Shown: in pieces, positions 44,417 through 53,670 of the stretch
Layout of the letters: every line of letters starts with the position of its first letter
How positions within the stretch are numbered: the first letter of the stretch is position 1
DNA from: Pedobacter steynii
Lineage (GTDB): Bacteria > Bacteroidota > Bacteroidia > Sphingobacteriales > Sphingobacteriaceae
Direction of reading: 5' to 3'
DNA length: 64,000 bases
NCBI RefSeq assembly: GCF_900103665.1
Contig: NZ_FNGY01000007.1
Location: 186,001 to 250,000 of the forward strand
Made by a program: the position numbers and the translations under genes
The notes under the pieces: generated by a model
Seen by the model: the letters and a program-made list of their open reading frames with translations, nothing else
Databases searched by the model: none
What the model was told of the DNA's origin: nothing

Positions 44417-44854
44417 TTAAACTTGTTTTGGCAACTCATTTCCAAAAAGAGTTGCTTTCAATTGTTCTAAAGTATTTTCTAAAAAATCTTTTTTTAGAGC
44501 GCATTCCCAGATACATACGACCTTCCATCCGCTTTCTTGCAAAAAACGAGCAGCTACATTGTCTCTAGTGATATTTCCCTCAATCTTATTCAACCACCAT
44601 TCAGTTCTTGTTTTTGGAACAACATAATACTTGCAATTTTCATGACCATGCCAAAAACAACCATGAACAAATATCACCGTCTTATACTTAGGCAAAACTA
44701 TATCAGGTTTCCCAGGAAGATCTTTAACATGTAATCGATAACGAAATCCATGTTTATGAAGAAATTTGCGCACCAAAAGTTCAGGCTTGGTATCCTTCCC
44801 TTTAATCTTGCTCATGTTATATGAGCGTACTTCTTTTGAATGCACATCTGTCAT
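44417..44854 (-). CDS. vsr: Very short patch repair endonuclease (Vsr)
   Basis: 145 residues, the usual size. Vsr nicks beside T:G mismatches that arise when 5-methylcytosine deaminates. Motifs: MSKIKGKDTKPELLVRKFLH (14-33), GKPDIVLPKYKTVIFVHGCF with catalytic D51 (residues 48-67), WHGHENC (68-74; H64 and H69 fit the catalytic histidines) and GWKVVCIWECALK. It is convergent with the cytosine methyltransferase operon, across a terminator. Presence of Vsr supports that the methyltransferase makes 5-methylcytosine. It is the companion gene often found with such systems. Confidence 0.95.
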   Translation of the reverse strand: MTDVHSKEVRSYNMSKIKGKDTKPELLVRKFLHKHGFRYRLHVKDLPGKPDIVLPKYKTVIFVHGCFWHGHENCKYYVVPKTRTEWWLNKIEGNITRDNVAARFLQESGWKVVCIWECALKKDFLENTLEQLKATLFGNELPKQV

Positions 44855-44902
44855 AATCGATTATAAAAACAGAATAAACGGCAGATTGTTTATTCCCAAG
44901 CA

Positions 44903-45556
44903 CTAATAAAAAACCAGCGGGTCCGGTCTATTCTTCCTTAACCTGAAATTCCTGAACAAATCCCTTTCATCCAACTGAAAATAAAGATTATTGTCCAACA
45001 GATAACCCATCTCCATCCCCGGCGCCATCCCAAAAGAATGCCCAGGCCAGATCAACGTATTCTTACTCAACTGCTTCTTCACATACTGCACCGAATCATA
45101 TAAATCATCTACATCAGTTTCACTACAACTCCCTACCCCTTCAATAAAGATCGTATCTCCCGTAAAGCAATGTCCATTAACCAAATAACACATACTTCCC
45201 GCACTATGCCCAGGTGTCAGCAACGCAATGATTTCAAAATCACCCACCACAACTTTCGATAAATGTGCCAGCTGAACCAGGTTCAAACAACTAAAATCAT
45301 ACCGCTCCACTTCTACCGCCGACATATACACCGGCACCCCATATTCTCTTGTAAATTTCCCGGCAAGGTTAACATGGTCCTTATGAGAATGCGTCAGCAT
45401 CACTCCTTTCAACACAATCTTATGCTCAGACAAATACCCATCGATCAACTCATAATCCCAGGCAGGATCTATTAAAATACCTGATCCCTGATGATGGATC
45501 AGGTAACATTGATTCTTCATTACATCATTTGAAACGCGAAAAACTTCAACTTTCAT
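44903..45556 (-). CDS. MBL-fold metal-dependent hydrolase of the peptide cluster
   Basis: 217 residues. Metallo-beta-lactamase fold motifs: THSHKDH (55-61, zinc ligands), TPGHSAGSMCYL, FTGDTIF and WPGHSFGM. The C-terminal end LFRNFRLRKNRPDPLVFY resembles the BaeB/PksB class that accompanies polyketide and peptide synthetase clusters, where the role (perhaps thioester clean-up) is not settled. It is last in the NRPS-linked run of genes and follows sbnB across a hairpin. Confidence 0.85.
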   Translation of the reverse strand: MKVEVFRVSNDVMKNQCYLIHHQGSGILIDPAWDYELIDGYLSEHKIVLKGVMLTHSHKDHVNLAGKFTREYGVPVYMSAVEVERYDFSCLNLVQLAHLSKVVVGDFEIIALLTPGHSAGSMCYLVNGHCFTGDTIFIEGVGSCSETDVDDLYDSVQYVKKQLSKNTLIWPGHSFGMAPGMEMGYLLDNNLYFQLDERDLFRNFRLRKNRPDPLVFY

Positions 45557-45588
45557 TCTTTCTATTTAAATTTTAAAAACGGAGTATA

Positions 45589-45624
45589 GCTCCATGCCCT
45601 GCAATCAACAGCAGGGACATGGAG
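45589..45624 (-). terminator. Hairpin between the sbnB-like and MBL genes
   Basis: Arms GCTCCATG-CCCTGC (45589-45602) and GCAGGG-A-CATGGAGC (45610-45624) pair with one bulged A. It lies 20 bases after the sbnB stop. The T run on the minus strand comes eight bases later (GTTTTT), so it may only attenuate transcription into the MBL gene. Confidence 0.45.
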
Positions 45625-45643
45625 CATACTTATATACTTATAC

Positions 45644-46615
45644 TTAATCCGGCAATAAATGGCCAATCTTTCTGTTCAAGGCTTCTGCATAATAATATCC
45701 ACCAACAGCAATGTCAAAAATTGCCATTCCCATTGGGTTAAACATCACTACATCTGTGGATTTGCGGTTACCTAATCCTTTTCCGATCAGGACCTGATCA
45801 ATCGTCAGTGTATCGCTTTCCTTTAACCCTTTTTGCAGGTGCATATTCTCAATATCCGTGTTCTGGCGACAAACCTCTTCCCAATTGTCTACGATAATCG
45901 TATCCATATGGTCCTTCATTTCCACCGTATAATCTCTTAGCGAAACATTTAGCTGCAAAGAACCTTTTTTAGGTGCTTTATCGATATAAGGCGCGGCCGA
46001 GACCGTGCAGGTCACAAATACATCGGAGTTGAGGTAACATTCTTCCCAGGAAGACACCAGTTCTACCTGATCCCTGATTTCTGCATCGATCACAGACTTT
46101 TCAATTGGACTCAGGTCATGGATCAGCACCTTCTCAAGCGCAGGTCCTAATATCGCGGTGATCATTTTCAGGTGCGTCTGACCAATCGGGCCGAAACCAT
46201 TGATCCCTACCACCAGCTTTTTATCTGTGGCAATTCCTTTCAGGTATTCCTTTAGCAATAACCCCGAAACTGCAGCCGTTCTGATGGCGCTCACTGCAGC
46301 GGTATTGATCACACAACGCGGAATTCCCGAATCATGTTCATTTAAGATCGTCACCGAGTTTGCCCTTAATTTTCCCTGGTAAATGTTATCCGGAAAACTG
46401 GCAATCCATTTGATTCCTGCCCAGGGTGTAACGCCACCTACATAAGCAGGCATGGCAATAATCCTGTTTTTGGCAGCTCCGTAACGGAGGTAAGGTTTCA
46501 CAGGCTGTGAATAGTCATTTTTGGAAAGCATCTCTACCGATTCCCGGATCACTTCCACAATTTTGTCCCAGTTCACACCAACTTCTTTAATATTATCGGC
46601 ATTCAGATATAACAT
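45644..46615 (-). CDS. sbnB: 2,3-diaminopropionate biosynthesis protein SbnB-like
   Basis: 323 residues of the ornithine cyclodeaminase/mu-crystallin family. A Rossmann core lies at about 130-160 (VVGINGFGPIGQTHLKMITA); the N-terminal part has MPAYVGGVTPWAGIKWIASF and the conserved RTAAVSGLLL. In the staphyloferrin B pathway SbnB oxidises the SbnA product, using NAD+, and releases L-2,3-diaminopropionate. It is 39 bases downstream of the sbnA-like gene. Its presence indicates that the peptide contains diaminopropionate. Confidence 0.9.
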   Translation of the reverse strand: MLYLNADNIKEVGVNWDKIVEVIRESVEMLSKNDYSQPVKPYLRYGAAKNRIIAMPAYVGGVTPWAGIKWIASFPDNIYQGKLRANSVTILNEHDSGIPRCVINTAAVSAIRTAAVSGLLLKEYLKGIATDKKLVVGINGFGPIGQTHLKMITAILGPALEKVLIHDLSPIEKSVIDAEIRDQVELVSSWEECYLNSDVFVTCTVSAAPYIDKAPKKGSLQLNVSLRDYTVEMKDHMDTIIVDNWEEVCRQNTDIENMHLQKGLKESDTLTIDQVLIGKGLGNRKSTDVVMFNPMGMAIFDIAVGGYYYAEALNRKIGHLLPD

Positions 46616-46654
46616 AATTTTAATTTTAGCTTGTTTAATTTAATCGTTTGAGTT

Positions 46655-47617
46655 TTACGCTACAGCAGCAGGTTCTACTAGTTTCTCCGCTAATTCCGCA
46701 GCCCAGTCTTTGTTGTAAATCGTATCCAGGTAAGTATGTCCTTTATCCGGAAAGATCAGCAGAGAGCTGCCAGTAGCACCGTAAATCTTAGCGTAATTTT
46801 TAGCCGCCAGATAGACTGCACCTGAAGAAGCACCTGCAAAAATGGCCTGCTCATTCAGCAGCTCAGAACAACCTCTGATGATGTCGAGTTGGGTCAGGAT
46901 CACCACATCATCGATCAGCGCATTTTCAATGATCGGAGGAATCTGGCTCGCCCCGATACCTGAAATAAAACGCTTCACAGGTTTCGCATTGAAGATCACC
47001 GAACCTTCTACATCTACGCCGATGATTTGAACTTCCGGACGTTGTTTTTTCAGATAAGAGGAGATCCCGGTGATCGCTCCGCTGGAACTTACCGCGATAA
47101 AGATGCGGTCCAGGTGGTCAAAGGAGCTTACAATTTCATCCGCAAGGCCTTGATATCCTTTATAATTATTGGGGTCAGAATATTGATCGGCCACAAAGGA
47201 ATTGGGAATTTCAGCCTGTAACCTGTCTACCGTTTCTATCCTTCTCAGCAGGTACCCTCCGGTATAATCTCTTTCGGTCACTTTAACCACATCATAAGAG
47301 ATTAGGTTCAGCAAATTTTCATAGGCAGAATTGATATTCGGGTCGATAACAGGGATAAAACGGAGTTTGAGGATTTTGCAGATCGAGGCAACAGAGATCG
47401 CAAGGTTACCGGAACTGGAAGCAATGATGGTAGTGTTTTCATTGATTTTTCCGTCCTTGATTCCATTGTAAATCAGACTATAAGAAGCGCGGTCTTTCGA
47501 GCTTCCGGTAAAGTTATTGTATTCCAGTTTCGCAAACATGCTGATGTCATCTTGCCTCAGCTCAATAAGGGGAGTGTTGCCAATAAAGGGCGCTAATTTT
47601 TCAAGTTTTTTTAACAT
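46655..47617 (-). CDS. sbnA: 2,3-diaminopropionate biosynthesis protein SbnA-like
   Basis: 320 residues, PLP-dependent, of the cysteine synthase fold. The lysine that holds PLP is K41 in NNFTGSSKDRASYSL; the phosphate loop is the stretch around SSSGAITGISSYL; ASSSGNLAISVA is the substrate loop. In Staphylococcus, SbnA joins O-phosphoserine and glutamate to N-(1-amino-1-carboxyethyl)glutamate. Together with the SbnB-like enzyme it makes 2,3-diaminopropionate for the NRPS upstream. Start is the ATG at 47617; 116 bases separate it from the ABC exporter gene. Confidence 0.9.
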   Translation of the reverse strand: MLKKLEKLAPFIGNTPLIELRQDDISMFAKLEYNNFTGSSKDRASYSLIYNGIKDGKINENTTIIASSSGNLAISVASICKILKLRFIPVIDPNINSAYENLLNLISYDVVKVTERDYTGGYLLRRIETVDRLQAEIPNSFVADQYSDPNNYKGYQGLADEIVSSFDHLDRIFIAVSSSGAITGISSYLKKQRPEVQIIGVDVEGSVIFNAKPVKRFISGIGASQIPPIIENALIDDVVILTQLDIIRGCSELLNEQAIFAGASSGAVYLAAKNYAKIYGATGSSLLIFPDKGHTYLDTIYNKDWAAELAEKLVEPAAVA

Positions 47618-47733
47618 AGGGAATAAGAATTAAATTAGGGTTGATGTATATTTTTCTTAGTTTTTCATTAAAGTTTTCTTCACATAGGCGAGCGCATTTA
47701 ATTTTTAGGGGTATCTTGATTTTATGTTTAGGT

Positions 47734-49497
47734 TTAATTGAGAAATTGCATTTCGCTAAGGTTCTTGTAAAGGCCACCATGGACACCGATCAGCTCTTTG
47801 TGGGTACCTTCTTCTACAATCTTTCCCTTATCGATGACAATAATTTTATCCGCCTGTCTGACCGTAGCCAGGCGGTGAGCGATGACAATAGAGGTTCGCC
47901 CCTCCATCAGTTTATCCAGTGCATCCTGAACGAGTTTTTCTGATTCCGAATCCAGCGCAGAAGTCGCTTCGTCCAGAATCAGGATCCTTGGGGCTTTGAG
48001 TACAGCCCGGGCAATGGCAATCCGTTGTCTTTGTCCGCCGGAAAGCTGGATTCCCCGTTCTCCCACAACGGTATCTAAACCGAGTGGAAAACGACTGATA
48101 AACTCCCAGGCATTTGCTTTTTCAGCAGCCGCGATAATTTCATCGGTCGTTGCCCCTTTGCGGCCATAACCGATATTCTCCCCGATCGTTCCGCCAAAGA
48201 GAAAAACATCCTGCGGAACAACGGCAACCTGCATTCTCAGTTCAGAAAGCGGAATATCGGTACCCTTTCTTCCGTCAAAACTGATCTCACCGGCAATGGG
48301 ATCATACAAACGTAAAAGCAGGGAAACAATCGTGCTTTTCCCCGCACCACTGGAGCCTACAATGGCGATTTTCTGTTTCGGTGCAGCTTCAAAAGAAACA
48401 CCTTGCAAAACCTTGATGTCTGCTCTGGAGGGATAATGAAAATGAATGTCTTTAAAGCTGATCGATCCGCGAAGCAAATGCTGAGGGGCAATCGTATCCA
48501 GATCTGTCAGCGGTTCTATGGGTTCATCCAGTAAATCGAAGAGGTGTTTTGTTGCACCGATACTTTTCTGCAGAGCAGTAAAGACTTCGGCAAGTCCGGT
48601 AATGGCAGTAGCCACAAATACAGAGTACAGCAAAAAGGAAAAAAGATCTCCTGAAGCCACACCTGTAGTGACTCCGCGCCAGATCACGGCAACGAGGGTT
48701 CCAAAGATCCCCAGGATTACAAAGGAAGTAAAGAATCCACGTTGTGTCCCGCCTTTCATGCCCAGTTTCGCCACTTCATTCGTATGCTCGCGGTAACGTT
48801 TCATCTCCCGGAATTCGCTGACGAATGCCTTCACGCTGAAAATTCCCTGCAGGGTTTCTTCGACAATCGTATTCGACTCCGCCACTTTATCCTGCACCTG
48901 CATGGCGTATTTACTGATAAAGCGGCCAAAGATTTCCGACACGATCACCATCACCGGTAACAACAGCAACATAAAAATGGTCAGTTGAAAGGAGGTCATG
49001 ATCAGGAGCACGAGACCACCGCAGACCACCACCAGTTGCCGGATCAGCTCCGCAAGGGTATTGTTAAAAATCTCCTGTAAGAGGGTGATGTCTGAAGAAA
49101 TCCGGCTGCTCAGCTCTCCTACCCTGCGCTGAAGAAAAATACGCATCGGCATTTTAATCAGGTGGCTATAGATATTCTGACGAAGTGCGGCAAGGGTTTT
49201 CTCGGTCACATTGACAAACAGGACGACCCGGAAGAAGGAAAATATGGCCTGTGTAACGAGGATAACAACCAGCCACCAGCCGATATGGGTGTTTTTTCCG
49301 GAATCCAGTGCCGCTTTGCCACCATTGATCAGTTCGCCGAGCAGCTTTGGAAAAGCAAGTCCGGAAACACTGGTCAGGATTAAAAAGACCAATCCGCCGC
49401 CAAATTCCAGCCAATAGGGTTTCACATAATGAAATAAGCGGAACAAGGGCTTCAGGGAAGTTCCCCGCTTATCTTTATCTTTTATTGAGGTTTGCAT
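47734..49497 (-). CDS. ABC exporter, fused permease and ATPase
   Basis: About 587 residues from the ATG at 49497 (an upstream ATG at 49554 would place the leader on a hairpin and is less likely). Six membrane segments (GGGLVFLILTSVSGL and others) and a C-terminal ATPase: Walker A GSSGAGKST (about 384), signature LSGGQRQR (about 489), Walker B ILILDEATSALD (about 510). The half-transporter is MsbA-like and works as a dimer. Between the NRPS and the diaminopropionate genes, it is the probable peptide exporter and self-resistance pump. Confidence 0.9.
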   Translation of the reverse strand: MQTSIKDKDKRGTSLKPLFRLFHYVKPYWLEFGGGLVFLILTSVSGLAFPKLLGELINGGKAALDSGKNTHIGWWLVVILVTQAIFSFFRVVLFVNVTEKTLAALRQNIYSHLIKMPMRIFLQRRVGELSSRISSDITLLQEIFNNTLAELIRQLVVVCGGLVLLIMTSFQLTIFMLLLLPVMVIVSEIFGRFISKYAMQVQDKVAESNTIVEETLQGIFSVKAFVSEFREMKRYREHTNEVAKLGMKGGTQRGFFTSFVILGIFGTLVAVIWRGVTTGVASGDLFSFLLYSVFVATAITGLAEVFTALQKSIGATKHLFDLLDEPIEPLTDLDTIAPQHLLRGSISFKDIHFHYPSRADIKVLQGVSFEAAPKQKIAIVGSSGAGKSTIVSLLLRLYDPIAGEISFDGRKGTDIPLSELRMQVAVVPQDVFLFGGTIGENIGYGRKGATTDEIIAAAEKANAWEFISRFPLGLDTVVGERGIQLSGGQRQRIAIARAVLKAPRILILDEATSALDSESEKLVQDALDKLMEGRTSIVIAHRLATVRQADKIIVIDKGKIVEEGTHKELIGVHGGLYKNLSEMQFLN

Positions 49498-49532
49498 GTC
49501 TTGAGCATTTTTTTGTGAATGATTCGATAAGA

Positions 49533-49550
49533 CCTGCGCCAAAGCGCAGG
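49533..49550 (-). terminator. Hairpin between the NRPS and ABC exporter genes
   Basis: Perfect arms CCTGCGC (49533-49539) and GCGCAGG (49544-49550) with a CAAA loop lie just after the NRPS stop. The T tail on the minus strand is weak (TCTTAT), so it may attenuate rather than stop transcription into the exporter gene. Confidence 0.4.
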
Positions 49551-49561
49551 CCATCAGTTTC

Positions 49562-52500
49562 CTATTTTTTAAATTGTTGAAAATGACGCATCAGCTTCGC
49601 GGCCAATACATGTACATTGGCATTGCCTACCAGGGAATCATGATCTCCGGGTACGGTAATCGATTTTACATTCCGGGCATATGCGGTCCAGCCGAGTTCA
49701 GGTTCTTCATGGACCTCTTCCCATTTGGTATCTACTGCTTTTACAATCAATAGTTCCGCATTAACCTGAACCCGATCCTGAACCTTATCCTGATTCTTTT
49801 CTTGATCCTGACTCCGGTCTTGATCCTGAATCCTATTCTGATCGCTAACCTGATCATTGAAATCATATTTCAGAAAACCATTGCTGATCACCAGGTTCAA
49901 AATCCGCAGCATAAATGCAGCGTAAGCCCCTTTACTGCCCATATGTTTCATCACGAGCGCAGCAATCACCGGCATAATGCTTTCCCTGTCAGAAAGAGAA
50001 AGCGCAGCTTTCATTTCCCAAACCCATTCCGGATAAGGTTCCTTAAGGAAAGCGCCCAGCTCAAAGACCAGCATGGCCAGCTTAAACAAGGTTTCTCCCT
50101 GGTTTTCATTTTCATGGAAAGAGCTGTCGGTACTTGTATCTTTATCGAGGATCACGCCTGTTTCCACTACTTCTCCCGCAGCTTCGAGCTGTTTGGTCAT
50201 TTCATACAAAACAATCCCACCCAGAGAGTGACCGATAAAGCGGTAAGGTCCCTTAGGCTGCACCTCTTTAATCCAGCGGATGTTAAGGGCAGCGATTTCA
50301 GCGATATCCTGCAAAGGACTCTCCCCTTCCAATACACCCGGCATCTGCAATCCGTATAAAATACAGCTCTCCTGCAGGGCGAGTCCAAGGGCACTATAAA
50401 CCTCCGTAACTCCGGAAGCACCAGGCAACATAAATACAGGGAATAAAACAGGGCCGTCGTTTAGCGGAATCAGATGCTCACTAACAGAAAGAGGCAGTTC
50501 ATCCAGACTTCCTTCATCCGGACTCCCTGCAGCTGCACTTTCCAGACGTTCCGTAATCACCGCAGCCAGGGCATCAATGGTTGGATAATTGAAAATATCC
50601 CGAACTTGTACTTTGACGCCAATTTCCTTCCTGATCACAGAGATCAGCCCGATCACTAAAAGAGAAAGTCCGCCGAGTTCAAAGAAATCATCATACATTC
50701 CAATTTTAGGAACCTCCAGCATCTCCTGCCAGATCACTGCCAGCTGTGCTTCCAGAGGCGTTCTTGCTGCTACATAAGCAGTAACAAGCATAGCTTTAGC
50801 ATCAGGATCAGGCAATCCTTTCCTATCGATTTTACCGTTGGAAGTCAGCGGGAACTGATCCATGGTGATAAAGAAAGAAGGAATCATATATTCCGGCAAT
50901 ACGCCTTTCAGCCAGTTCAGCATTTCCTCCTTTTGGTAACCGGATTTGACACATAGGTAAGCTACCAGACGCTTATTTCCGTTCGGATCGTCTTTTACCA
51001 CCACCACGGTTTCCGCCACAGTTTCATATTGCTGCAACACATTTTCCACCTCTCCAAGTTCAATCCGGAACCCACGGACTTTCACCTGATCGTCCATCCG
51101 GCCCAGGTATTCCAGGTTCCCATCCGGCAACCAGCGACCAAAATCACCGGTCCGGTATAACCGTCCTTCCTTACGGAAAGGATCAGGAACAAATTTCTGG
51201 GCAGTCAGGTCGGGACGGTTTAAATATCCTCTGGAAACCCCGATTCCGGCTACACAAACCTCACCAACCACGCCCAGGGGACAAAGGTCGAGTGATGGAT
51301 CAAGCACATAAACCTGCAAATTCTGGATCGGCTTACCCACCGGAATATTGATTTCTTCCGGGGCCGACCGCATCACATAATGACAAATATCATCCGATGC
51401 TTCTGTAGGTCCGTAAGCATTAACCACAGGAATCGCTCCGTAAAACGGATGCCCAAACCAATCTTTTAATACGGTCTGGCTCACCGCTTCTCCGGTAACG
51501 AGCAGATATTCCAGTTTTCCTGGTTTGACGGCAATATTTCCCCGCAGCAAAGCAGCGAGATAAGAAGGCACGAGTTCGAGTATCGTCACTTCATCTTCCA
51601 CAAGTGCTTCGAGCAAGGCCACCGGTTCTAACAACAGTTCTGCAGAATAGATCACTGTACGGCCACCAGCGAGCAGCGCAGAAAACATCTGCCACACAGA
51701 AATATCGAAGGTATAGGACGCAGTAAACGCCACCGCTGTCGATTCATTTAAGCCGAGGTCATTGACCTTCGCATAAAGGTGGTTTAGCATACCCGCATGT
51801 TCTACCATTACCCCTTTAGGTTGCCCGGTAGAGCCTGAAGTATAAATGACATAGGCCAAATGCCCCGGATCTGCAATTTCAGGACTAACATCAACCGTAT
51901 TTCTGTTGATCGTTACGGTATCAACCATTACGAAAGGAACAGTTGTGATTTCTCCGAGTCTATGGCTCATTCCGGTGCTCGTAACAATCAGCTTTGCATC
52001 GGTATCATTAAGGATGTAGTTGATCCTTTCTGCCGGATAAGCAGTATCCAATGGCACATAAGCCGCTCCGGCTTTCAAGATTCCCAGAATGGCGATCATC
52101 ATTTCCGGACTACGTTCCAGGTAGACAGGAACCAGCACATCCGGCCCTGCTCCTTTCTCCAGGAGGTAACCAGCAAGGCTCTCGGATTGCTCATCCAGCT
52201 CTTTATACGTCCATTGTTTATGCTCAAAAACGATCGCGGGAGCTTCAGGACGAAGCATGGCCTGCTCGCGGAACAATCCTACCAGTGTGCGGTCCTGAGG
52301 ATAAGGCACAACATTGCTGTTAAAGGTGAACAGCAATTGTTCTTTTTCTGCAGGGGTCAGGAGATCGATCTCTGTCCAGCTTTGCACATTTTCTTCTGCC
52401 AGCTGCAACAAGACTTGTTTGAAATGCCCCATCATCATGTCTACCGCAGCCGCTTCAAGAATCTCATCGTTATAGACAAAGAGCAAATTGATTTCTGCGC

Positions 52501-53670
52501 CGGTGATGACATTGATGGTCAAAGGATAATTGGTTTGGGGATGAACCACAGCATCGCTTACTTCCAGTGCGGCACCGCTTTGCATGTCTTCTTCGCTAAC
52601 GGGATAATTCTGGAAAACAATAGAAGTATCAAAAAGATCGCCCCTTACGGTAGTCAACCTTTGAATATCGTTTAGCGTAGTGTATTGATATTCTCTGCTG
52701 TCTAGTTGTCCTTGTTGCAAGGTCTGTAACCACTCGGCAATATTTACCGTCTGATCCAGCTGGATGTATAAAGGAAGGGTATTGATGTACATTCCCACCT
52801 TTCTTTCAATGCCAGGAAGGTCTTCAGGGCGACCGGAAACCGTTACCCCGAAAATGATGTCTTTCCTTCCGGTATAACGGTACAAAAGATAAGCCCATAC
52901 CCCTTGCATCACAGAATTGACGGTCAGGTGTTGTGCTTTCGCATAGTCGGAAACCAATCCGGTTAACCTTGCATCCAGCTGGATGATTCCTTCCTTCATC
53001 CCGATTCCACGGGTCCGGTCGGCAATTGCAGTTACAAAAGGCAACAGACAGCCTTCTTCTACTTTGGCCAGATATTGACGCCAGTAGGCAGCAATAGCGT
53101 ATTTGTCCTGTTTTTCCAGGTAACGGATGTAATCTTCGTAGCGGTCTACCGCTTGTAGTTCCACCGTTTTACCCGCCGATAAAGCCTCATAATTAGCGAT
53201 CATTTCTCCAAGAAGCACAGGTACCGACCAGCCATCGAGCAGGATATGATGGAAACTCCACAATAAACGGTAACGATCATCCGTCAGCCTGATCAGACAC
53301 ACCCGCATCAGCGGCGCCTTGTTCAGGTCAAAACCACGGTTGCGGTCGGCCTGCTCATAAGCAGCAAGTGCCAGCTCTTTTTCTTCGGCAGATTTGCTGC
53401 GATAATCGAGCAAAGTAAACGGCAGAACGGCTTCTTTATACACACATTGCACGGGTATAGCGAACACTTCGTGTTGAAATCCGGTTCTTAAAATGCTATG
53501 GTTTTTCAGGATCAGCTCCCAGCTCCGGATAAAAGCATCGGTCTGCAGGGATAACAAATCACAGGAGAACTGTTCCGTAAAAGCCCCCTGTTCGTTGTAC
53601 AGGTTGTGGAACAACATGCCTTCCTGCAAACCTCCCAAACGATAAATCCCCTCCAGTTGTTCGCGGCGCG
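49562..53670 (-). other. NRPS terminal module C-A-T-TE, diamino-acid pocket
   Basis: C site at about 53240 (HHILLDGWS), A core at about 51835 (YVIYTSGSTGQPKGV), T at about 50675 (LGGLSLLVI), TE with GHSLGG at about 50220 and GDHDSLV near the end. Pocket residues FDISVWQ, VTILELVPSYL, LLVTGEA and NAYGPTEASDDICH give DIWELTADDK again, identical to the first full module. No E domain, so the last residue should be L. The TE releases or cyclises the chain. Confidence 0.8.

Noticed and set aside
45644..46615. Ornithine cyclodeaminase as the function of the SbnB-like gene
   Set aside because: It lies in an NRPS cluster directly beside an SbnA-like PLP enzyme, and diamino-acid pockets in the NRPS support SbnB function instead.
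49802..50359. Rightward 185-codon frame antisense to the NRPS thioesterase
   Set aside because: It lies opposite a clear TE domain, including the repeat tract. It has no family features.
51860..52675. Rightward 271-codon frame antisense to the last NRPS module
   Set aside because: It is a long shadow frame in GC-richer NRPS DNA. The sense strand has full A and C domain motifs.
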